Below are positions 37,280 to 47,496 of a DNA stretch of 64,000 nucleotides, in pieces. A model generated the notes under the pieces. It saw only the letters and a list, made by a program, of their open reading frames with translations. It ran no database searches and had not been told where the DNA came from. Position 1 is the stretch's first letter, and every line of letters starts with the position of its first letter. Position numbers and translations under genes: made by a program. Source of the stretch: Fremontodendron californicum (taxonomy: Eukaryota; Streptophyta; Magnoliopsida; Malvales; Malvaceae); assembly GCA_030761205.1 (NCBI GenBank), contig JAULJL010000002.1:40636814-40700813 (forward strand), in the 5' to 3' direction.

Positions 37280-38400
37280 GTACATATAAGTTGCAAGAAT
37301 GTACATATAGTTATGCTACATCCTATGTAAATAATATGTGAATATTTAAGTGTTGCATAAATGAGAAAAGTATTTATTTCTCCCAACATATGGAAGTGAT
37401 GGAGTAAATTTTCTTATGTTTATGTGACATTTGTTTGGGGCTTGTAAAAGTGAAATTTCTATTAATCTTAACAAATGTACATAAAATTTGTAAGAATGTG
37501 GCACATAATATCTTAATTGATTCATTTTTGGTAAAATACATATTATTTGTAAAAATGTACATATAGGTATACAATATGTACATTCCTGCATACTTATATG
37601 TACATTCCTGCATACTTATATGTACATTTAAGCAAAACAATATGTACATTTTTAGTTTCTACTAAATTCAACCCTAAATTGGTGTGATAGAATTTTACAG
37701 ATAATATCTGTGTTTTACTTGAAGGGAAGGATGGGGAGATGAAATTCCAAAGTATGATGGAAAAGATTACCCCAAATATGTCATACAAAGCATACTGCCT
37801 TGAGCCTGAGGTAGGTTTCTGATTATTAATGTGCTTCCACTATCATATAAAATTGTCATGAAACTTGTCATTTTAAAGAGGAGGAACATGTAAGAGCTTA
37901 AATCATTGGGGTGTAGGATAGAAATTGTTAGAATATAAAAAAGTACATATAGTTTGGCATAATGTACATATTGTTTTCCTACATGTACATATTATTTTGT
38001 TATATGTACATATAAGTTGGCTTATTTTGTTGAAGCATTTCTTATAATTTCTGTTAGTTTTTAGTCGTTTTAAATGAAAAAAAATGACATGCAAACATAG
38101 TATGATTAAAGGTTTGGCTTTAGGGAGCAAGACTCTTTTAATTGCAATTATGTTACTGTCATTGTAGTATTTACTATATTTCTTTTATGTTGCATGTCCC
38201 ACAATATTGAGAGAGAGAAAAAAAAAGGATGCATTTAAATGACGTATAGGACATCAATGCTAGTAAAAAAAATATTTAATAAAAAATTTAACTTATATGT
38301 ACATGGCCACAACAGAATATGTACATTCCTGCATCTTTATATGTACATTTAGGCAAAACAATATGTACATTTGTAATTTTGAAGAATTAGTACAATTTTA
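37280..38400. repeat. TATGTACATA motif array, left arm
   Basis: About 15 copies of a palindrome centred on TGTACA, mostly as ATATGTACATAT, joined by short conserved spacers (GTTWTGCTA on one side, CCTGCATACTTA on the other). They lie at about 37280-37310, 37480, 37555-37650, 37940-38015 and 38295-38372. There are no such clusters in the flanking host DNA. Confidence 0.85.
37701..37810 (+). pseudogene. Unidentified exon-like fragment in the MULE
   Basis: A block after TTTTACAG and before GTAGG reads NICVLLEGKDGEMKF...MMEKITPNM...YCLEPE without stops. It has clean splice borders and protein-like composition, like the RPN9 pieces, but I do not recognise the source protein. Confidence 0.4.
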
Positions 38401-38749
38401 ATATGAAATAGATGCTGTCAAGAGTGGAATAATAGTTAAATGGTCCTAAATCTTAACAATATTTGTAAAAGGAAATTGAAGAAATAAGAATTTATTACTA
38501 AGGAGATCGAAAATACAAATATACCCTTAATGAAATCAACATAATAGCAAAAACAAAACTTGATATTTTGCTTCCGATAATCTTCTCCCCTTCTCCTTTC
38601 CCCATTTTCCATCCCTTCCCTTACTTCCTGACCTCCCCATTCTATCTGCCCTTTCTTTTTTCTTCGTATATGTCAACTTGTTTTTACAAATAATTCTGAT
38701 GGTGTACAATTTCCTTTTGGTATTGTAAATGTACTGTCATTGTTTTGCT

Positions 38750-39500
38750 TTAAGAAATTAAAGAATATGAATGTTACATGTACATATAGTTTAGTTGAAT
38801 CTACATATAGTTTTGTTATAATTACATACTTTTATACTTCTATGTACATATAAGTGCGCAAATAGTTTTCCACATTTCTGAGAGATTTGTTCATATACTC
38901 TTTTTAAAATATACATATAGTTATGCTAAATGTACATATAGCTAGGCTAAATATACATATTGTTATAGGTATATGTACATATAACTTTGCTTCTGATCTT
39001 GCAGTATTTACTATAACTCTAAACGTTTTGCCATGTATGAAGAACTTCAACAAATTTGGGCTACTCAAAATAATTTGGATGCATATTTGTGCGGGGACTG
39101 AGTTCTTATCCTCCTCCACCATCATAGTCAACTATATGAAATTGTATTTCTCGTGTATTTGCGATATTAAAGTTGTAATTCAACTTGATCTTCACTGTTT
39201 TTAATATGTGAATATTTAAGTGTTGCGTAAATGAGATAAGTCTTTCTTTCTCCGAAGATATGGAAGTGATGGAGTAAATTTTCTTATGTTACATTTGTTT
39301 AGTCCTTGTAAAATTGAAATTTCTATGAATCTTATAAAATGTACATATAGGTATGCAATATGTACATATCAATTTGCTATATGTACATTCTTGCTTATTG
39401 TTTTGCTATATGTACATTCTTGCTTATTGTTTTGCTATATGTACATATACATATTGTTTTGCTATATGTACATATTGTTTTGCTATACGTACATATTATT
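38750..39500. repeat. TATGTACATA motif arrays upstream of the transposase
   Basis: Two clusters: 38770-38985 (several degenerate copies) and 39338-39495 (seven copies spaced about 20-25 bp, with TTGTTTTGCTA between them). The second cluster ends about 110 bp before the transposase ATG, so it could be part of its promoter. A block at 39202-39345 is a direct copy of 37325-37500. Confidence 0.85.
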
Positions 39501-39609
39501 ATATTATATTTTCTCTTGATTGGTCTTTTTACTTTTGGGTTCAAACGTAAAAGTCTATTGTTGCTTTATACATTGCAGAAACATATTGTTCGATCATTAT
39601 AAAGTTGAA

Positions 39610-41955
39610 ATGAGTGAATCAAGCGTTAACAAAAGAGTTTATTGTTATTGTCATATTGATGGTGAGGTCTTGATTGTTAATGGCGACTGTATAGAATATC
39701 GAGGTGGAAGAACAGTGGGTGTGATGATCGATGAAAACACTAGTTTTGAAGAATTAGTGCATCAAGTTGGGGAAAAATTAGGGAAGAGTGTTGATGGTCA
39801 TGTATTTAGATATACACTGGAGTTTGACAAAACCAAGCTAATTGATTTGGTGAATGATGCCGGTTTGACAGATTTGATAAATTTTACTAATCGATTATGC
39901 AATTTGTATATTTTTCGAACTGAAGTGATTGAATCCGCCAACAACAATGACAGAAATATAGTGCCTCATTCGAACGAAGATCTGTTCTGGTAAGAAATAT
40001 AAAGGCTTTATAACATAAAAGTATATAATTGCGTTACGTCTTACTCATGTTTTTGTTATAATTGCAGTGGGGTTATTGACAACGAAGACATAAGTGGAAA
40101 CTATTCTGAGAGGGAACGTAATGTAGGTTCTTCCGTTGAATGTTCTAGTTCGAAGATATCTGGTGTTATTGTTGAATGTACTGCTGCGAACAAAAATCAT
40201 TTTGCAAGCGAAATTTGGAAAGATCACATTATTGGCAGCGGTCAGAAATTCAAAGATGCATCTGCCTTTAGGCTGGGTCTTTATCAATTTAGTATTGCGA
40301 ATGGATTTGCATATAAGTTTAAGAGGAATAGTAAGTCTTTTATTAGTGTGGTCTGCAAGGCTGAAGGCTGTCCTTGGCATTTAACTGCTTCGAAGATGCG
40401 ATGCACTGACTTTATGGTTGTGGGGACATTTCTAAATGTGCACAACCACTGTGCGCAAGATGCAATTCAAAGTAGACCTTCTTCGAAGTCAAAATTTGTT
40501 GCTGCCATAATTTCGGAGAAAATGAATTTGCAACCGGACACAACGCCACATCAAATTCGTGCTGCATTAGAATCTGAATGTGGAATTCCAGTGACCTACC
40601 AGCAAGCTTGGGCATGCAAAGAGCAATCCATGAAGTTGCTGCATGGGAAAGTCGAGGACTCGTACAAATTTGTTCCATGGTTGTGTGAGCAAATCAAAGA
40701 TGCTGACCCCCAAAGTGTCGTAATCTGCACTTATGATAATGGTAATCATTTTAAGCAATTGTTTATCGCTTATGGATGCTCAATTATTGGTTTTTTGAAT
40801 GGGTGTCGAGGGTTGATTTTTATTGATGGTTGCCATTTGAGTGGACCTTATAAAGGGACGTTATTATCTGCTAGCTCAATAGATGCAAATAATCAGCTGT
40901 TCCCACTTGCATATGCAATTGTTAGCTCAGAAAGTTTAGACAATTGGATGTGGTTCCTGGAAATTTTAAAGTCAAATGTTACCAGAGATGTTTCGGTAAC
41001 CATTATTTCTGATAGGAACCAGAATATTATCACTAGTGTTGGCACAATATTTGGATCGGCTTGTCATGCTTATTGTTACAGACATATTAAGGAAAATTTT
41101 AGTGCTGAAGTTAGCAAATTCATGCATGGTGGGAAAAAAGTGAAGGAGCAAGCCCTACAGTTGTTGGATGCAGTGGTTTATGCTAGACTTGAAGAGGATT
41201 ACAATGTTGCATTCACAAATTTGACCATGTACAAAAAAGAGCTAGGTGAATGGGTGTTAGATAATCAGCCAGAACATTGGGTCATGTCAAAATTCAGTCA
41301 TCCTCGTTGGGATCATATTACTAGCAACGTTGCAGAGTCTTTCAATGCATGGTTAGTCAAGGAGAGGCGACACAACATCATTTCCCTCATCAATGAGCAT
41401 AGAGAAAAATTGGCTAAAAAAATTTATAAAGCTAAGTCTGATGTCAGTAATTGGAAATATGGAGTTGGGAAGAATGTTGAGGAAAAATTACTGGAGAGTA
41501 TTGGAAGAAGTAAATACTTCCATGTTTCTTGTTATAGCGATTTCACCTCTAAGGTAAGTCACGGCAACAAAGACATTGTTGTTAACTTGAGGACTCGACA
41601 ATGCACATGTTTAGGATGGCAAATGAGTGGACTTCCTTGTGCCCATGCTTCTGCAGTCATTGAAGCAAAACATGGAGACATATATCAGTTCGTTGATGAT
41701 TGTTATAAGTCAACGAAACAGGAGTTGATTTATTCACTTACAATGGCTCCAGTTGAGACTCATAACTTGCTTGATTTCACCCTATCAGACAGCAGTCATT
41801 TATCGTTGAAGCCTCCTTTAACGAAGAGGCCACCCGGTAGACCAAAAGTCAAGCGCATTGAATCACAATTTATCAAGAAACGAGAAATTCATTGCTCTAA
41901 GTGTAAGCAAATTGGTCACAATCGAGTTTCATGCAGATCGCCAAATCCAGTGTAA
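39610..41955 (+). CDS. Mutator-like (MURA-type) transposase
   Basis: Two exons, 39610-39989 and 40068-41955, join in frame and give 755 residues with no stop. The protein would bind the element's inverted repeats and cut and join DNA during transposition. The N-terminus (about residues 1-115) resembles the N-terminal domain of plant MuDR transposases. A MuDR-type zinc/DNA-binding region follows (KDHIIGSGQKFKDASAFRLG...CKAEGCPWHL, about 170-235). The MULE catalytic domain shows a DDE triad: D380 (GLIFIDGCHLSG), D442 (TIISDRNQNI) and E550 (TSNVAESFNAWL), plus the family motif CYRHIKENF. A SWIM zinc finger is CTCLGWQMSGLPCAHA and a C-terminal CCHC knuckle is CSKCKQIGHNRVSC. All key residues are intact, so the enzyme could be active. 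The ATG at 39610 was chosen; an in-frame upstream extension is less likely. Confidence 0.93.
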
Positions 41956-42628
41956 AGCAATTGTAAGTTTTACATAATTACCATTTAAATTTACTTTTTC
42001 TGAACTATGGTTCTATGCCAACACAGTATAACTTATATCTTCTTCATGTGTTAAATGCAGGTTCATGGTTACATACCTTACCTTTTGTAAAGGAGTGGCA
42101 ACTTTTTTTGTAAAGTGAATTGATCCTTTTTTCAACCCTATCAGAAGAATATGAATGTTGAAGGTGCTATATTTCATTTTTTGACGCACCTCAATTGTAT
42201 ATGTAGGTTTAGGGTTTACAAGGTTAGAGGTGCAATATTTTTTGTTCGAGCACCCAAATATGTTTGTAGGTTAGAAAATTGAATGGTTCAACGTGCTATA
42301 TTTTTTGTGAAAGCACTGAATCGATGTCTATAGCTTTTTTTGTTTATTGTATAGGCATGCCAAGAATTTTGTACAGCAATGTGTAGACTTTTTTTTGTTT
42401 AATAGGTCTGTGGCATTTAGGTTCACAAGCTTCAGAAGCTTTTGGGTTTAGGTGGGACTATTGTTTAGTCTACTCTTCTCTTCTTATTTATGGTGTATGT
42501 AACTTCCTGTATTGTGTACAACATCATATTTTTGGAATGAATGAAAGAAAATATCAACTTTCTTCGTTCGAAGTTGATGATATTTCTTCTTATTTGTTAT
42601 TGTCTAGTGCTACGGACTTGGACAGAAG

Positions 42629-42845
42629 ACAATATGTACATTCTTGCTTATATTTACAACTACGAAAACGAATATGTACATTTGTAGTTTCTCCTAAATT
42701 TAAACATCAATTTTAGTAACAAAATATTTAATTCACAATATAACTTATATGTACATGGCCAGAAGACAATATGTACATTCCTGCATACCTATATGTACAT
42801 TAAGGCAAAATAATATGTACATTTGTATTTTCTTATGTACATTAG
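42629..42845. repeat. TATGTACATA motif array downstream of the transposase
   Basis: Seven copies with the same spacer phrases as in the left arm (GGCCAGAAGACAATATGTAC; CCTGCATACCTATATGTAC). Most of this array is repeated at 43826-43992 as part of the duplication starting at 42660. Confidence 0.85.
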
Positions 42846-43016
42846 TAGAAAATTATATTTACATTGAAACTTATATTTCATTTGAACTTTATTTTAGTAA
42901 TTTCATATATATAGTTATATACTTTTTTAAGTTTTAACAAAAAAATTGGCGGCACGGATGAACAAAAATAATCGAACTGGGCAGGAAAACAAAAATTTGA
43001 AGACTTTGCCAACAAG

Positions 43017-43057
43017 CTCTTGGCTGAGTGGCCAAGAGTCTTGGGTTCAAACCCAAG
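43017..43057 (+). repeat. tRNA-like or SINE-derived hairpin pair (also at 44169-44209)
   Basis: Two adjoining perfect hairpins: CTCTTGGC...GGCCAAGAG, holding a box A-like TTGGCTGAGTGG, and CTTGGGTTCAAACCCAAG, holding a box B GGTTCAAACCC. The spacing is too short for a real tRNA and no acceptor stem is visible. It could be a deleted SINE head or a tRNA-Leu/Ser relic. Confidence 0.5.
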
Positions 43058-43099
43058 CAACCCCTCTCCTTACCCAATTATAAAAATAAAAAAAAAGAC

Positions 43100-43612
43100 A
43101 GAATGTTCGCGCCGCGGCTCAAAGCCGTGGCGTCAAGCGAATGAAATTAATATGCAGCCTTCACAAAACAGGTTGTGAATCAGACAGAAATACGCCGCGG
43201 CCTTATGCCGCGGCGCACTCGTACGGAATTAGGTTCTGAAACACACAGACCAACTACGCAGCAGACAGAAATACGAAGCCGTGGCCTTGGGCTGCGGCTC
43301 TGTATTACGGTTATGAATCCAGACAGGAAAACGACGCCGGGGCGTAGGGCCGCGGCTCACACTTACGGTTAAACCCTAAGCGAGAGAAAAAAATGACGCC
43401 GCGGCTGGAAGCCGCTGCTCTGTATTACGGTTTGTTGTCTAGAGTCGACAGAAAAACGACGCCGTGGCGTGGGGCCGCGGCTCGATATTATTTGTAAACC
43501 CCAATCCATACAGAAAAACGAAGCCGCGGCTTATCGCCGCGGCACACTTTTCTATGTTTACTGTCTACAGTAGACAGTAGCAATACGCCGCGGCTTTGAG
43601 CCACGGCGCCAT
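43100..43612. repeat. GC-rich hairpin minisatellite, array 1
   Basis: About eight units of roughly 55-65 bp built as ACAGAAAAACGACGCCGCGG + about 8 bases + GCCGCGGCTC + spacer. Each unit carries two copies of the self-complementary GCCGCGGC flanking a short loop, so it can fold into a hairpin. The array is rich in CpG in an otherwise AT-rich element. The reading frame across it is a by-product of the repeat. Confidence 0.85.
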
Positions 43613-44254
43613 GGGTAATAAACGGTTTTTTTTTTTTTAATATTTCTAACCCTAACACCATCAACTAATTTAAAAACCCCAAAATAGCTTCACCCTTATG
43701 TTTATAACAATTTTTTGTCTCTCTTCAGAATCTCTTCTCTCCCAACATTTTTCCCAACATAATTTTCCATTCTTATAGAAAACCCATTTATGTCATTCTC
43801 ACAGCTCTCATCTACGAAAACGAATATGTACATTTGTAGTTTCTCCTAAATTTAAACATCAATTTTAGTAACAAAATATTTAATTCACAATATAACTTAT
43901 ATGTACATGGCCAGAAGACAATATGTACATTCCTGCATACCTATATGTACATTAAGGCAAAATAATATGTACATTTGTATTTTCTTATGTACATTAGTAG
44001 AAACATATATTTACATTGAAACTTATATTTCATTTGAACTTTATTTTAGTAATTTCGTATATATAGTTATATACTTTTTTAAGTTTTAACAAAAAAATTG
44101 GCGGCACGGATGAACAAAAATAATCGAACTGGGCAGGAAAACAAAAATTTGAAGACTTTGCCAACAAGCTCTTGGCTGAGTGGCCAAGAGTCTTGGGTTC
44201 AAACCCAAGCAACCTCTCTCCTTACCCAATTATAAAAATAAAAAAAATTGAAGA

Positions 44255-45222
44255 CAGAATGTTCGTGCCGCGGCTCAAAGCCGTGGCGTCAAGCGAATGA
44301 AATGAATATGCAGCCTTCCCAAAACAGGTTGTGAATCAGACAGAAAAACGACGCCACGGCCTAGGGCCGCGGCTTACTCTAAGGGTTTAGGGTTAAACTC
44401 TAAAAAAGATGTAATACCACGCCGCGGCTTTGCGCCGCGGCTCTCTTTTACGGCATTAAATTGAGAGTCAGACAGAAAAACGAGGCCGCGGCTAAGGGCC
44501 GCGCCTCACTCTAAGGGTTTAGGGTTTAACCCAAATCCAGACAGGAAAACGACGCCGCGGCTGACTGCCGCGGCTCACTCGTACGGAATTAGGTTGTGAA
44601 TCAGTCAGAAAAACGACGCCATTGCCTAGGGCCGCGGCTAACTCTAAGGGTTTAAGGTTAAACCCTAAACAATACAGAAAACTAACGCCGCGGCATTGCG
44701 CCGCGGCTCACTTTTACGGCATTAAGTTCCTAATCAGACAGAAAAACGTAGCTGTGGCTCTGGGCCGCGGCTCACTCTAAGGTTTTAGGGTTTAACCCAA
44801 AACAATACAGGAGAACCACGCCGCGGCGCACTCGTACGGAATTAGGCTATGAAACACACAGAACAACTACGCAGCAAACAGAAATACGAAGCCGTGGCCT
44901 TGGGTTGCGGCTCTGTATTACGGTTATGAATCCAGACAGGAAAACGACGCCGGGGCGTAGGGCCGCGGCTCACACTTACGGTTAAACCCTAAGCGAGAGA
45001 AAAAAAATGACGCCGCGGCTCTGTATTACGGTTTGGGGTTTAGGGTTGACAGAAAAACGACGCCGTGGCGTGGGGCCGCGGCTCTCTATTATTTGTAAAC
45101 CCCAATCCATACTGAAACACGAAGCCGCGACTTATCACCGCGGCACATGTTTCTATGTTTACTGTCTACAGTAGACAGTAGCAATACGCCGCGGCTTTGA
45201 GCCACGGCGCCATGGGTAATAA
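44255..45222. repeat. GC-rich hairpin minisatellite, array 2
   Basis: About 14 units of the same design as array 1. Several spacers contain AAGGGTTTAGGGTTAAACCC, which includes the plant telomere-type TTTAGGG. The array ends about 280 bp before the splice donor of the Transposase_32-like gene's leader, so it probably lies in or next to its promoter. Confidence 0.85.
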
Positions 45223-45797
45223 ACGGTTTTTTTTTTAAATATTTCTAACCCTAACACCATCAACTAATTTAAAAACCCCAAAATAGCTTCACCCTTATGT
45301 TTATAACAATTTTTTGTCTCTCTTCAGAATCTCTTCTCTCCCAACATTTTTTCCAACATAATTTTCCATTCTTATAGAAAACCCATTTGATATTACTCTC
45401 ACATCTCTCATCTTTCCCAACAAACTTCTTCTCCATACATCTTTCTCTCAATTTCATCTAACTTGAAGCAAACGAATTATTTCATCAAAGTTTTAAATTC
45501 AAGTAAGTTTATATTGTTTCTTTATATTTGTTGGTTGTTGTGGGTTGAAATGCAAAAGTATTGGTTATTGTTGATTGGTTTATTTGAAAATCATGGCAAT
45601 TTTTATGTTGGGTTTTGTTGAATTATACTCAACATTTAAAATTTTGCTACTGATGACATTGTCTTTGATTATGTCGTGTTGATTGATTTATTTAGTGATG
45701 AAATTGTAGAAGAATTTAACTATTGCTTTAGAGGTGTTTGGTTGATTGAAGAAAATTGTTGAATTTGGTAGATATTAACCAACTTACAACTACTGTC

Positions 45798-46871
45798 ATG
45801 GGATTGAAGAAGAAACTCAAGGGTAGCAGTACTAATAGAACTTTTGATATTACTAAGTTCGTGTCGGAAGCGGCAGTATTACGACATACCCAATCTCTCC
45901 TCCAAAAAAGCCCTATTCCAGAGAGGGGGTTGAATCTTGATCCGCGTCATCGTGAGTATCAAGATGTAATTAATTCGCGCAATTGGCAGAAATTTTGTGC
46001 TCCACCTCAATCCGCAGTGCTACCGGTGGTTAGAGAATTTTATGCTAATGCAGCCGAAGCCAGTGGTGATACGATTTTCGTCCGAGGATGTGAAGTACCG
46101 TTTGATCCGCAGACAATTAATCAATATTACCAGACACCGAATATTGTGGATGATGACTTTAGTCGGTATTTGAATGGCCACATTGACATGACTGTAGTCA
46201 CAACACATTTATGCCCACAGGGGACTACTTGGAAAATATCGAAAGGGGAGCTTGTTTCGTTCAAGGCCAACACTCTGGATAAAGAGGTTAAGGTGTGGAT
46301 GCATTTTATAGCGGCCAAAATGCTTCCATGTAAGCATGTTAGCGATGTCACCAAAGATAGAGCAATTCTTCTTTATGCTATTACTACAGGCAAATCGATT
46401 GACATTGGCCAGCTTATCTACAGGGCCGTAATGCATAGTGTTAGAACAACACGGGAGGGCCTATGGTTCCCCTCCTTAATCACTCGGTTGTGTGACCAGG
46501 CTGGTGTCCAATGGGATAATGGTGAAGAGTTGTTACATCCTAAGGGTCCCATTGATGATACCATTATGTATCGTTTGACCCGAGAAATTGATCGTCCCCC
46601 ACCCGGACCTGGTGCGAGTTCATCCTCAACCCCACAACCTCAGGAGTTAACTATGGCAGAGCGCATAACCAGACTTGAACTTCAGAATGCGCATCACCTT
46701 GCATATCATGCCCATCAAACTGAATGCTTCAAAACTGTTGAACAACTTATCCATCTTTGTGCTCGTCATATGGGTGCTGACACGACCCAATATCCCACTA
46801 TGCCACCACCACCAACAGTTTTGGCTCCCCAAGAAGCGGAAGAAACAGAGGAAGAAGATGATGAAGATTAG
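45798..46871 (+). CDS. Putative plant transposon protein (Transposase_32-like), intact
   Basis: A single open frame of 357 residues from the ATG at 45798 to TAG at 46869-46871. A leader intron (donor GTAAGT at about 45500, acceptor TTTGGTAG at about 45771) precedes the start. The body has FDITKFVSEAAVLRH, LDPRHREYQDVINSRNWQKF, VREFYANAAEA, VRGCEVPFDPQTINQYYQTP and KVWMHFIAAKMLPCKH. This is the pattern of the plant transposon-associated family also found beside retroelements and MULEs; its biochemical role is unknown. The C-terminus is Pro/Ser-rich, then helical, and ends in an acidic run EEAEETEEEDDED, which might bind histones or act in activation (inference). The intact frame within an element suggests selection or recent insertion. 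It is not a transposase by any visible motif. Confidence 0.8.
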   Translation: MGLKKKLKGSSTNRTFDITKFVSEAAVLRHTQSLLQKSPIPERGLNLDPRHREYQDVINSRNWQKFCAPPQSAVLPVVREFYANAAEASGDTIFVRGCEVPFDPQTINQYYQTPNIVDDDFSRYLNGHIDMTVVTTHLCPQGTTWKISKGELVSFKANTLDKEVKVWMHFIAAKMLPCKHVSDVTKDRAILLYAITTGKSIDIGQLIYRAVMHSVRTTREGLWFPSLITRLCDQAGVQWDNGEELLHPKGPIDDTIMYRLTREIDRPPPGPGASSSSTPQPQELTMAERITRLELQNAHHLAYHAHQTECFKTVEQLIHLCARHMGADTTQYPTMPPPPTVLAPQEAEETEEEDDED

Positions 46872-46904
46872 AACTGATTAGGTGCTGACAATGAACTTGA
46901 TTTA

Positions 46905-47045
46905 GGTTTGGGGGGTATTTATTAGTTATGGTTTTATAATGTAATTTTATGGGGTATTTATTAGTTATGGTTTTATTATGTAATTTTTGGGGGTATTATT
47001 TGTTATGGTTTTATTAGTTTATGGTTTTATTATGTAATTTTTCTC
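46905..47045 (+). repeat. Short tandem repeats in the 3' flank of the Transposase_32-like gene
   Basis: Units close to GGGGTATTTATTAGTTATGG followed by TTTTATTATGTAATTTT occur about three times. They may hold the gene's poly(A) signals. Confidence 0.6.
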
Positions 47046-47496
47046 TCCAATTGAAAACCCTCTGCTTTATTACGCTATCTTCAGCCCATGTCAACTTCTC
47101 AATTTTTTTTTTGTATTTTCTTACACAACAAGTTTGCATAACCAAAATTAGGGTTGCCGATGGCAGAGCAACAAAACCAACGAGCTGTGAAACACTATGA
47201 AAGTAAAAAACTGAATCAAACTTTAACAAACAAGCTAAAAGAAACTAAACTAAGTTGTTATATTTCAGAAAAATTACTTAATTGTGGTGCATTTCACTTA
47301 AATATCTTCAAACTTTTCATTCTACAACCTGATAGACAGCCTTTACATCAATCCTACTATTCCCGAACCAGATCACTTAGATGTACAGCTCTAAAATCCC
47401 ATACGTACATTCCTGCATTCCTAAATTAACTTCTGCAGCATGAAGGCTTAAAGGTTAAAACAACATAAACAATCATGAAAGTGCAGAAAACAATTT

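Larger units (their letters stand above)
42660..45411. repeat. Large direct tandem duplication inside the MULE
   Basis: Copy 1 is 42660-43811 and copy 2 is 43812 to about 45411. Each contains, in order, a TGTACA motif array, a tRNA-like hairpin pair, a GC-rich minisatellite, and a 5'-UTR-like segment (ACCCTAACACCATCAACTAA...). Copy 2 is about 450 bp longer because its minisatellite has more units. Copy 2 leads directly into the Transposase_32-like gene, so copy 1 is a duplicate of that gene's upstream region. Confidence 0.9.

Noticed and set aside
37280..39500. Regularly spaced short repeats, possible CRISPR array
   Set aside because: The repeats are 10-20 bp palindromes with related, not unique, spacers, in a plant transposon; no cas genes are present.
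43017..43057. A functional tRNA gene
   Set aside because: Box A and box B are too close, and anticodon and acceptor stems are missing.
43175..43372. 65-codon open frame in the GC-rich region
   Set aside because: It is the translation of the minisatellite units (recurring Arg/Thr/Gly pattern) and shifts with unit number; not a gene.
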